From contig CP036290.1 in the NCBI GenBank assembly GCA_007750655.1, positions 3,472,001 through 3,536,000 of the forward strand: 64,000 nucleotides of DNA, given 5' to 3'. The notes below the pieces were generated by a model, which searched no databases, had not been told where the DNA came from, and saw only the letters and a program-made list of their open reading frames with translations. The stretch's first letter is position 1. Each line of letters starts with the position of its first letter. Origin of the DNA: Rohdeia mirabilis (GTDB lineage Bacteria; Planctomycetota; UBA1135; GCA-002686595). The translations under genes and the position numbers were made by a program. Shown here piece after piece: positions 25,124-32,812 of the stretch.

Positions 25124-26401
25124 TCACGGGCGCGGAACCACGGAGACGTCCTGCAGTCCGTCGAAGCCGCCCTGGGCCGACACCGCGGCGCCGCCGGGAC
25201 CGACGCGCAGGACGCTGCCGGAGGCGACGAACAGCGCGCCGCCGTCCGCGAGCCCGTCGCCGCGCCGGAAGGGTCCGATGCGCGTCACGTCCACGTCGTG
25301 GACCACGCGACCGTCGCCGTCCACCGCGACCAGCCATGGCTCGCCGCTGCGGGGCATCCACAAGCGCTCGTTCGCACCGGAGCCTGTGGACGACGGCGCC
25401 AGGTCCTCGATCGTCCCACCGAGATCCCGCTCGATGACCACGCCGAGCTGCTCGTCGAGGCGCCACAGCCGCGCCCCACCGGCCGCACTCAGGACCCACC
25501 ATCCTCCGCCGACGGCCGGAGCCACGTCGCTGATCTCCTTCCCGAGCGCCACGCGCGCCAGCGGCAGGCCGTTGACGACGCCGGCGTCCAGCAGCAGCCC
25601 GTCGCCCGACAGGGTGCCGACGAACACGCGGTCACGAGAACCGGCCACGGCCACGGCTCCGTTCCACACCGCGAGCTGTCGCACGGCGCCGTCCTCGTGG
25701 ACCCGCAGAACGCGCGCCGTCGCCTGGGTCCAGTCCCCTTCGACCACGAGCGCGTCGGCCCCGTCCAAGCACTCGAGGTCGCGCACCGGCCCCAGGGCCG
25801 CCAGCCGCCCCACCGCACCCGCCGGTCGCACGAGCGCCAGATCGTGACGGCCCGTCGGTCCACAGCTGCGCGACAGCACGACCCAGGCGGTGGCGTCCGC
25901 GCGCGCTCGGATCCGCCCCGGGCAGGGCACCGTCACGCTCGCCCGCTCGAGCAGATCCTCGTCGAGGAGCACGGCGCGGTCGGCGCCCAGGTCACAGACC
26001 CAGGCCAAGGCGTCGACCACGATCGGTGGCACACCGCTCGCACCACGCACAGGACTCGGCGCGGCAGCGAGCATGCGCGCGCCAGCGCCCGGACGACCCG
26101 CGATCGACCCGTCCGGCGCGACGTGCGTGCTACCGCTCGGTTCCCCGCTCGACCCGCCGGGCACCACGACCGCCGCCGTCCCACCGCCCGAGGCCGACCG
26201 CGTTCCGAGCGCCGCGACCTCTCGGTCCGTCGACCTCGGCCCGAACAGCGTTGCCGACAGCAACCACACCGCGACGATCGGGACGCCGATCGCGACCGCG
26301 ACCAGGCGACTGTTTCGATGACTGTTTCGATGACTGGTTCGGTGGGTGCTTCGGTGGACGTGATCCCGGGACGGCTCCCCCACTGCGTTCGTGCGTTCCA
26401 T
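25124..26401 (-). CDS. Membrane-anchored hypothetical protein, beta-propeller-like
   Basis: This 425-residue protein has a His/Arg/Ser-rich lead with a 4-residue repeat (H-R-N-S and relatives, residues 16-31), one membrane segment at about residues 33-51 (L-V-A-V-A-I-G-V-P-I-V-A-V-W) and an exported Ser/Gly/Pro linker. The remaining 300 residues contain many short beta-rich repeats with D-G, G-G and W residues (for example V-V-H-D-V-D-V-T-R, L-D-E-Q-L-G-V-V-I-E-R-D-L-G-G), which suggests a propeller. No enzyme motif is visible. It stands between the methyltransferase gene and the Nudix gene, convergent with the latter. Confidence 0.6.
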   Translation of the reverse strand: MERTNAVGEPSRDHVHRSTHRTSHRNSHRNSRLVAVAIGVPIVAVWLLSATLFGPRSTDREVAALGTRSASGGGTAAVVVPGGSSGEPSGSTHVAPDGSIAGRPGAGARMLAAAPSPVRGASGVPPIVVDALAWVCDLGADRAVLLDEDLLERASVTVPCPGRIRARADATAWVVLSRSCGPTGRHDLALVRPAGAVGRLAALGPVRDLECLDGADALVVEGDWTQATARVLRVHEDGAVRQLAVWNGAVAVAGSRDRVFVGTLSGDGLLLDAGVVNGLPLARVALGKEISDVAPAVGGGWWVLSAAGGARLWRLDEQLGVVIERDLGGTIEDLAPSSTGSGANERLWMPRSGEPWLVAVDGDGRVVHDVDVTRIGPFRRGDGLADGGALFVASGSVLRVGPGGAAVSAQGGFDGLQDVSVVPRP

Positions 26402-26474
26402 GTCCCATGGACCACAGCGCTCCGCTCTCGGTGGCGGAAGAAATCGCGCGAACGTGAACGCCGCGCGCCGTCGC

Positions 26475-27002
26475 TCAGGTGGGCAGCAGCGCGCCCTCGG
26501 CCTCGAGCAGTCCGCGCTTCACCTCGAGCCCACCGATCTGTCCACCAAAGGTGAAGCCACCCAACCCCTGTGCACCGACCACACGGTGGCACGGGATCGC
26601 GAGCGGCACCGGGTTCGAGCCGTTCGCGCGCCCCACCGCCCGGCAGGCCTTCGGGTTCCCGATGCGCCGCGCGATGTCGGCGTACGTGCGCGTCGCTCCG
26701 CGCGGGATGCGCCGCAGTTCGCGCCAGACCTTCTTCTGGAAGTCGGTGCCGCGCAGGTCCAGTCGCACCGAGAGGTCCGCCTCGCGCCCGCCCGCCGCCG
26801 CGCGCACGGCCTTCGCGAAATCGGGCTGCAGGCGCCGGTCGTGGACGAGTTCGGCCCGAGGCTCGTGGCGCTCGCGCCAGTCCTCCAGCTGTGACAGCTC
26901 GCCCGTGAGCGTCACGAAGCACAGCCCCTTGGGCGTGAACGCGAAGAGCACGCTCATGGAGGGCGTGTCGACGGTGCGGTAGCGGATCTCCTCGACGGTC
27001 AT
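26475..27002 (-). CDS. ogt: Methylated-DNA-[protein]-cysteine S-methyltransferase
   Basis: This 175-residue protein is of the O6-alkylguanine-DNA alkyltransferase family and of the usual size. The acceptor Cys138 lies in the diagnostic I-P-C-H-R-V, preceded by the DNA-binding helix-turn-helix (A-D-I-A-R-R-I-G-N-P-K-A-C-R-A-V-G-R-A-N-G-S-N-P, about 108-131) with the Arg finger. It transfers a methyl group from O6-methylguanine to itself. A start at ATG 27002 fits the N-terminal domain; an upstream extension is not supported. It follows the DUF420 gene by 86 bases. Confidence 0.92.
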   Translation of the reverse strand: MTVEEIRYRTVDTPSMSVLFAFTPKGLCFVTLTGELSQLEDWRERHEPRAELVHDRRLQPDFAKAVRAAAGGREADLSVRLDLRGTDFQKKVWRELRRIPRGATRTYADIARRIGNPKACRAVGRANGSNPVPLAIPCHRVVGAQGLGGFTFGGQIGGLEVKRGLLEAEGALLPT

Positions 27003-27088
27003 GTTCGTCTCCTCGCGCCGTGGGACGCGCTGGCCGACGTCCGCGCTCGACCTCGAGACGTGGGTGAGAGCCGGCCGCGCGCGCGGTC

Positions 27089-27568
27089 TCAGCCCCCGGC
27101 CGAGAGCGGGGCGTCGGGATTCAGATGGTAGAGCACCACGTAGACGGCGACACCGGTCACCGACACGTAGAGCCACAGGGGAAAGGACCGCTTCGCCCAG
27201 CGACGGTGTCGGGTCCAGTCCTCGCGATGTGCCAACCAGAAGGTGAACAACACCATGGGGAGATTCACGATCGCTCCGAGCACGTGCGTGAGGAGCAGCA
27301 CGAGGTAGGCCGTCTTGACCCAACCCTCGCGGTTGAACTTCGTGGCCCCGAGCTCGGCCTGCACGCCGAAGTGGTACGTGAGGTAGCCGGCGAGGAACAG
27401 CGCGCTGGCCACGAGCGCCGCGAACATGAAGCGCTTGTGCGTCTCCTCCGCGCCGCGCTTGATGGCGACGAGGCCACACACCAACAGGACCGACGCCGTC
27501 GCGTTGCAGCAGGCGTTGATGAACGGGAGATTCGTCCCGAAGGAGCTGTCGGTGAGGAGCGCGAGCAC
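27089..27568 (-). CDS. DUF420 membrane protein, cytochrome oxidase-associated
   Basis: This 159-residue protein starts at GTG 27568 and has four membrane segments. The conserved His set of the DUF420 family is present: T-H-K-R-F-M in the second, Y-H-F-G after it, T-H-V-L-G-A in the third and H-R-R-W-A-K before the last, with the family start N-A-x-x-N. Such proteins are linked with heme-copper oxidase assembly. It lies 49 bases after ctaB in the same run, which supports that link. Function otherwise is unknown. Confidence 0.75.
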   Translation of the reverse strand: MLALLTDSSFGTNLPFINACCNATASVLLVCGLVAIKRGAEETHKRFMFAALVASALFLAGYLTYHFGVQAELGATKFNREGWVKTAYLVLLLTHVLGAIVNLPMVLFTFWLAHREDWTRHRRWAKRSFPLWLYVSVTGVAVYVVLYHLNPDAPLSAGG

Positions 27569-27617
27569 GGCGAAGAGGTCAGCGGGCAGGGAGGTGTGGC
27601 GTCGGACCTCGGACGGC

Positions 27618-28523
27618 TCAGTGCGTGAACAACGCGCCGTCCGCGAGCGCCAGGAGGATCACTATCGGCAGGTGGACGAGCGACGCGAACAGTACGCGCC
27701 GCGCGTTGTCGCGGCTCTCTTCGAGGGAGAAGCGCCAGGTCGTGTACAGGAACAGCAAACCGACCACGGATGCCGTGACGGCGTAGAAGAGCGTCGCCTC
27801 GCCGCGCAGGAGCGGCAGGAGCGGCAGCGGGACGAGCGCCGCGCAGTACAGGAACGCCTGGCGTCCGGCGATGCCCTTCGACCCGGGCTCGCAGGGCAGC
27901 ATCCGCATGCCGGCCGCCGCGTAGTCGTCGCGGTACAGCCACGCGATCGCGAGGAAGTGCGGGAACTGCCAGGCGAAGACCGTGGCGAACAGCGTCCAGC
28001 CCCACGTGCCCGGCTCGCCCGCGACGGCGACGCACCCGAGCAGAGGCGGCATGGCGCCCGGCAACGCGCCGACCACCGTGTTCAGCGTCGTCTGGCGCTT
28101 CAGCGGCGTGTAGACGAGCACGTAGGCCACGAGCGTCGACAGACCGAGCAGCGCGGAGATCGGCGCGAAGCGCAGGGCCAGGGCGAACGTCGCCGTGGTC
28201 GCGAGCACCGCGGCGACGACGACGACGGTCGCGACCGACACGCGCCCGGCGGGCAGCGGACGGTCCTTCGTGCGCACCATGCGGGAATCCAGATCGCGCT
28301 CGACGACCTGGTTGAACATGCCGGACGCCGCGCTCAGGAGCGTGATCCACAGGGCCGCCTCGGCCGAGTGGCCCCAGGTCGCGCCGCTCAAGAGACCGCC
28401 GCAGAAGGCCGAGAAGGCCACGAACGACGTGATCCGGTGCTTCGCGAGGATCGCCCAGTCCGACAGCGCCTGCGAGAGGCCGCTGCGTTCGACCGGCGTC
28501 GCGTCCCCCAGGGCGCCGCTCAC
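27618..28523 (-). CDS. ctaB: Protoheme IX farnesyltransferase (heme O synthase)
   Basis: This 301-residue protein has eight or nine membrane segments and both prenyltransferase Asp-rich sites: N-Q-V-V-E-R-D-L-D-S-R-M-V-R-T-K-D-R-P-L near residue 70 and Y-R-D-D-Y near residue 205. It adds farnesyl to heme b to make heme O in the inner membrane. Its GTG start at 28523 overlaps the ctaA stop (GTGA), so the pair is translationally coupled, in the order ctaA then ctaB. Confidence 0.93.
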   Translation of the reverse strand: MSGALGDATPVERSGLSQALSDWAILAKHRITSFVAFSAFCGGLLSGATWGHSAEAALWITLLSAASGMFNQVVERDLDSRMVRTKDRPLPAGRVSVATVVVVAAVLATTATFALALRFAPISALLGLSTLVAYVLVYTPLKRQTTLNTVVGALPGAMPPLLGCVAVAGEPGTWGWTLFATVFAWQFPHFLAIAWLYRDDYAAAGMRMLPCEPGSKGIAGRQAFLYCAALVPLPLLPLLRGEATLFYAVTASVVGLLFLYTTWRFSLEESRDNARRVLFASLVHLPIVILLALADGALFTH

Positions 28524-29467
28524 GCCGTCACCTCGGACTCGGCGCGCTGGAGCCAGAGCACGAGCGCGACCGTCTGCACGAGCACCAGCGCTCCGACCAC
28601 GAGGTGCGCGCCCGCGATCAGGGACTCGGCGAGCGACACGCGGTCGGGATCACCGAAGGCCATCCAGGCGGCGAACCCGAGCAGGATCTGCGTGCCGATC
28701 AGGGCGTGCAGCCGCCGCTTGCCGTTGTTCAACGGCGCCGCGAGCGGCGCGGCCGCGGGGTTCGCCTCGACCATGCGGTTCGCGTACAGCGCGACGCGGA
28801 TGGCGAAGAAGATGATCACGCCGAGCAGCACGAACGCAGCGGTGATGTGCATGTGCAGACCACCCTTGACCTCGTCGAACTCGGGGTTGCGCAGTCCGTG
28901 GCGGTACACCGCGCCGAGCGTGATCTGTCCGAGCACGAGCAGCGACGTCACGAGCGCCAGCGTGCGCGGACCGTCAGGCGTACGTCCGCCGGGCAGCGTC
29001 TGCCAGGCGTTCGAGCACGTCACCGCCGCGACGGTGATCAGCGCAATCGTGACCTGAGCCAACACGCCGTGCAGGAAGGCCAGGTTGGGCGCGTTCTCGA
29101 GCACACGGAAGCCGCCGACCGTGCCTTGGACGACGATTGCGAACAATGCGATCCACGCTGCGGCCTGCGCCCCTCCTGCGAGTCGGCACTTTCGGGTGAC
29201 GACCACCATCCCAATGGCGGCCAATCCAACAACGACGCCGATCATGCGGTGCGTGTGCTCCCAAGCCGTCGGATGGTCTCGGAACCACTCGGCGAACGGG
29301 AAGAACGGCATGAAGTGGTAGGTGCCATTCTCACCCTCAGCCATGAGCCATCCCTTCACGGCCATCCCGGCGCCGGTCGTCGTGACCTGGCTCCCGACCA
29401 GGGTCAGGATCAACGTCAGGAAGAAGGTCGTGAGCGCGAAGCGGCGCGGCCAAGGGGAGAGGGTCAT
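28520..29467 (-). CDS. ctaA: Heme A synthase (COX15/CtaA family)
   Basis: This 315-residue protein starts at ATG 29467, which overlaps the stop of the cytochrome c lipoprotein gene (ATGA). It has about eight membrane segments with the paired heme-binding His of the family: E-H-T-H-R-M-I-G near residue 72, L-H-G-V-L-A-Q near residue 145, H-M-H-I-T-A near residue 210 and A-H-L-V-V-G near residue 285. It oxidises the C8 methyl of heme O to make heme A for aa3/caa3 oxidase. It is followed by ctaB and a DUF420 gene. Confidence 0.92.
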   Translation of the reverse strand: MTLSPWPRRFALTTFFLTLILTLVGSQVTTTGAGMAVKGWLMAEGENGTYHFMPFFPFAEWFRDHPTAWEHTHRMIGVVVGLAAIGMVVVTRKCRLAGGAQAAAWIALFAIVVQGTVGGFRVLENAPNLAFLHGVLAQVTIALITVAAVTCSNAWQTLPGGRTPDGPRTLALVTSLLVLGQITLGAVYRHGLRNPEFDEVKGGLHMHITAAFVLLGVIIFFAIRVALYANRMVEANPAAAPLAAPLNNGKRRLHALIGTQILLGFAAWMAFGDPDRVSLAESLIAGAHLVVGALVLVQTVALVLWLQRAESEVTA

Positions 29468-30432
29468 CGCGGTTCGTCGGTCTGGGAGTTGGCGGGCGAA
29501 GGGGCGTCGGTGGACGGCGCAGCGCCGGTGTTCGGGCCGTCGGGGCTCATGGGCGCTTCGGTCCCTGCGGGCGGAGCCGGCAGAATAGCCCAGCGGGACC
29601 AGGCTTCGACGTAGACCTCGTCCATCCGCGCGGCACTCGGTGGACTTCCCTCGGCGGCCCGCAGCTCGAGCCAGGCGCGCTCGACCTCGCCGCGCAGGCT
29701 GAGGAAGCGCACGTAGTCGGCCAGACCGCTCTGGCGAGCCGGTCCGAGGCGCGTGAACAGGGGCATGCCGGTTCCGGCCACGCCGCGCTTGAGGACGCGC
29801 ACCAGGTCGTCCTGGGTCGGTCGCGGCGCGGGGCTCACGGCGCGGTGCACGAACTCGCCGCTGCGGAAGTCGCGCGGCACCGGATCGAGCTGGGCGGCGG
29901 AACGGCCGTCCCCTCCCCCGGCGACTCCGTGGCAGGTGGCGCACTCGCGCGCGAACAGCCGCGCGGACTCGACCAGGTCGGGCTGCCAGGCGCGGATGGT
30001 CGCCGCCGGGTCGGGACTGCCGTCGAGCGCGCGCTGCAGCGACGTGGGGAGTTTCGGGGACGACGGATCCTCGCCGCGCTCGTGGCGCAACAGCGCGTCG
30101 TACCAGCCGCGCGCGTTGTCGGTCGCGATCGCGCCCACGAGCGTCTCGCTGGCCCCCGCCGGCACGGGCGCGTTCGGATCGAAGCCCGCGGCGGCCCAAC
30201 CCTCGAGCACGGCGTAACGCGGCAGGTCCGGGGGCCCGAACAGCCGCGCGAGCGCCTGTTCGAGGGCGGCGCGGTCGTCGGGAGCGAGCTCGGCCGCCGC
30301 CTGCGAGAGCGGCAGGGGCTCGAGCTCGGGATCGGTCGCACAGCCGCTCCCACCGACCGCGGCGACGAGCGCCAGGGCGAGTGCGACGAGCGGCCGCCGG
30401 AGGGCGCACGGGATCGATCGGTGAAGGTGCAT
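29464..30432 (-). CDS. Cytochrome c lipoprotein
   Basis: This 322-residue protein has a lipoprotein signal (core L-V-A-L-A-L-A-L-V-A-A-V, lipobox G-S-G-C, Cys about residue 31). A single heme-c site C-A-T-C-H-G-V lies near residue 170, with a candidate axial Met in G-T-G-M-P-L-F near residue 220. It is probably a periplasm-facing electron carrier. The last 50 residues are Pro/Ser/Thr-rich and disordered. It is the first gene of a four-gene leftward run whose later members make heme A and heme O, so it may feed electrons to the oxidase or support its maturation. The stop overlaps the ctaA start. Confidence 0.85.
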   Translation of the reverse strand: MHLHRSIPCALRRPLVALALALVAAVGGSGCATDPELEPLPLSQAAAELAPDDRAALEQALARLFGPPDLPRYAVLEGWAAAGFDPNAPVPAGASETLVGAIATDNARGWYDALLRHERGEDPSSPKLPTSLQRALDGSPDPAATIRAWQPDLVESARLFARECATCHGVAGGGDGRSAAQLDPVPRDFRSGEFVHRAVSPAPRPTQDDLVRVLKRGVAGTGMPLFTRLGPARQSGLADYVRFLSLRGEVERAWLELRAAEGSPPSAARMDEVYVEAWSRWAILPAPPAGTEAPMSPDGPNTGAAPSTDAPSPANSQTDEPR

Positions 30433-30624
30433 CGCGGAGCGCCCCTCGCATCGACGGGCGCGCGGACTAGTGTGGTGCAGCGGAGGACGCGCGCGAGGCG
30501 GCATTTTGTCGCACGCGGCGCCAGGCCGTCGGGACGCCCACCCGTCACCGGATCGACGCCCTCCCTGCGCCGTCCCTGCCCGCGACCCCGCCCCATCGTT
30601 CCAGCCCCCGCCCCAGCCTCTTCC

Positions 30625-31719
30625 GTGCGCACCGCCGACCTCTCCGCCCTCTTCGCCGACCGCGGCGCCGTCTTCCCCGGCGGCGACGACTCCGCTCCCG
30701 TCCTGACCTTCGGCGACGTACCGGGCGAGTACCGCGCTGGTCGCGAGTCCGCCCTTCTGCTCGACGCCAGCGCGCGTGGCCGCGTGGTGGCGACCGGCGG
30801 CGACCGCGCCGACTTCCTGCACCGCATCCTCGCGAACACCGTGCGCGGCCTCGAGGCCGGCAGCGGCAACCGCGGGCTGTTGTTGACGCCGAAGGGCAAG
30901 GTCGTCGAAGCCTTCGATCTGTGCGTGGAGCCCGAGCGCATCGTGCTCGAGGCCGAGGCCGGTCGCGGCGCGAGCCTGCTCGCGGCCGTCGACATGTTCC
31001 TGTTCTCCGAGGACGTGCAGCTCACCGACGCGAGCGACAGCACCGCTCCACTCGAGCTCTGCGGTCCCGACGCGGCGCGCATCGCCGAGGACCTCCTGGG
31101 CGACGAACCGCCGAGCGAACCGGGGCACTGGAAGGAGCGCGGCTCGGTGCGCGTCGCGTGCGCGATCGTCGCGGGCAGTCGCGGGTTCCGCCTCGACGCC
31201 GGTCCGGACGGCGCGACCGAACTGTGGGAACGGCTCGTGCGCGCCGGTGCCACGCCGGGTGGACTGATCGCGGCCGACAGCCTGCGCGCCGAGGCCGGTC
31301 AGGCGCGCTACGGCGTCGACGTGGACGACAACGTGTATCCGCAGGAAGCGCGCCTCGAGTCGGCCTTCTCGCTCGACAAGGGCTGCTACACGGGACAGGA
31401 GGTCGTCGCGAAGATCGACACCTACGGCGGCGTCAACAAGCGCCTGGTCACGGTGCGGCTCGCGAGCGAGGACCCGGTCGCGCGCGGCACCGTGCTGACC
31501 GTCCCGGGCGAGGACGGCGAGCCGCGTCAGGTCGGCATCGTCACCACGTGGGCCTACTCGTTCGAACTGGACGCGCCGATCGCGCTGGCGTTCGCGAAGC
31601 GCCGCCACCAGAAGATCGGCACCGTGCTCGACGTCGCGGACGGCAGCGGGACGGCGACGGTCGTCGCGATGCCCGTGCGCAAGGACGGCGAGCCGGTCAC
31701 GGGCGAGTTCGAGGAGTGA
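30625..31719 (+). CDS. ygfZ: YgfZ/GcvT-domain protein (iron-sulfur maturation)
   Basis: I place the start at GTG 30625, giving 364 residues. The folate-binding GcvT-like fold is shown by D-F-L-H-R-I-L-A-N (about residue 64), L-L-L-T-P-K-G-K-V, and the YgfZ signature K-G-C-Y-T-G-Q-E (Lys252 to Glu259) with its key Cys254. YgfZ helps keep certain Fe-S enzymes such as MiaB active, using tetrahydrofolate. The signature separates it from the true glycine-cleavage T protein. It is divergent from the cytochrome c gene and followed on the same strand by a CorA-like gene. Confidence 0.88.
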   Translation: MRTADLSALFADRGAVFPGGDDSAPVLTFGDVPGEYRAGRESALLLDASARGRVVATGGDRADFLHRILANTVRGLEAGSGNRGLLLTPKGKVVEAFDLCVEPERIVLEAEAGRGASLLAAVDMFLFSEDVQLTDASDSTAPLELCGPDAARIAEDLLGDEPPSEPGHWKERGSVRVACAIVAGSRGFRLDAGPDGATELWERLVRAGATPGGLIAADSLRAEAGQARYGVDVDDNVYPQEARLESAFSLDKGCYTGQEVVAKIDTYGGVNKRLVTVRLASEDPVARGTVLTVPGEDGEPRQVGIVTTWAYSFELDAPIALAFAKRRHQKIGTVLDVADGSGTATVVAMPVRKDGEPVTGEFEE

Positions 31720-31790
31720 CTCCCACCAGCGGGTCGCGCCGAAGTGCCCTGCGCAGTCGACGTCGGGCACGCTGCCCCTAGGCTTCGGGG

Positions 31791-32771
31791 ATGAGCGACC
31801 AACTTCCGTGGCAGATCGACTCCGCGACCCCGCCCAGCTTCGCCCTCGACCTCGACTGCGACGGCGGAGCGCGACCGGTCTCGATCACCGAGGCCTTCCG
31901 TCGTCGCGACGTGTGGATCAACCTGCCGACCCGTCCCGACTCGGGAGACGCTTCGGTCCTGAAGTCGCACCTCGAGTTCGACGCGTACATGGCGCTCACC
32001 GCGGATGAGACGCGCCCGCGCGTGGCCGTCGTCGCGGGCGGACTGCTGCTGGTGGTGCGCGGCATCAACCTGAACGCGGGCGCCGACCCCGAGGACATGG
32101 TCAGCCTGCGGATGTGGTTCGACGACAGCCGCCTGTTGACGGTGCAGCGCCGGTGCCTGATGGCCGTCCGCGACCTGGCCGAAGACCTGAACGCGGGGCA
32201 CGGCACGAAGTCGCCGGCGGCGCTGATGCTCGCGCTCGTCGAGCGGTTGATCGATCGCATGTCGCCGCTGCTCGAGGAGCTCGACGAGCACGTCGACCAG
32301 CTCGAGGACGCGTCGCTCACCGAGCCGCCTTCCAAGATCCTGCACGAACTGGCCCAGCACCGCCGCCGCGCCATCGCCCTGCGGCGCCACATCGCACCGA
32401 CGCGCGACGCGCTCTCGCAGTTGGCCGTGCTCGCGCCCGAGCACCTCGGCCCCGGCAGCGAGTGGACGGCGCGTGAACTGGCCGACCAGGTCGCGCGCTA
32501 CGTGGACGACCTCGACGAGGTGCGCGACCGCGCGGCCATCGCCCACGAGTTCATCATGAGCCGCCAGAGCGACATGTTGAACCAGCGCATGCTGCTGCTC
32601 TCGATCGCCGCCGCCATCTTCCTGCCGCTCGGCCTCATCTCGGGGATGATGGGGATGAACGTGGGCGATCTGCCGCTGACGGGTGACAACGGCTTCTGGA
32701 TCACGACCGCGATCATCTTCGGCGTCGGCGGCTTGTTGGCCGGCGCGATGAAACTCGTGCGCTGGTACTGA
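31791..32771 (+). CDS. CorA/ZntB-family metal ion transporter
   Basis: This 326-residue protein has a soluble N-terminal domain of about 260 residues, a long helical stalk (L-L-E-E-L-D-E-H-V-D-Q-L-E-D-A and later R-H-I-A-P-T-R-D-A-L), and two membrane segments at the C-terminus. The pore signature M-G-M-N-V-G is present at about residue 287. The family makes homopentameric channels or transporters for Mg2+, Co2+ or Zn2+; the L-P-L-T-G-D-N-G-F-W loop that follows looks more like ZntB than classical CorA. The substrate is not settled. Confidence 0.85.
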   Translation: MSDQLPWQIDSATPPSFALDLDCDGGARPVSITEAFRRRDVWINLPTRPDSGDASVLKSHLEFDAYMALTADETRPRVAVVAGGLLLVVRGINLNAGADPEDMVSLRMWFDDSRLLTVQRRCLMAVRDLAEDLNAGHGTKSPAALMLALVERLIDRMSPLLEELDEHVDQLEDASLTEPPSKILHELAQHRRRAIALRRHIAPTRDALSQLAVLAPEHLGPGSEWTARELADQVARYVDDLDEVRDRAAIAHEFIMSRQSDMLNQRMLLLSIAAAIFLPLGLISGMMGMNVGDLPLTGDNGFWITTAIIFGVGGLLAGAMKLVRWY

Positions 32772-32812
32772 GGCGCGCTCGACGCGCGTGACGCGGTGCG
32801 TTCAGGCGAGCG

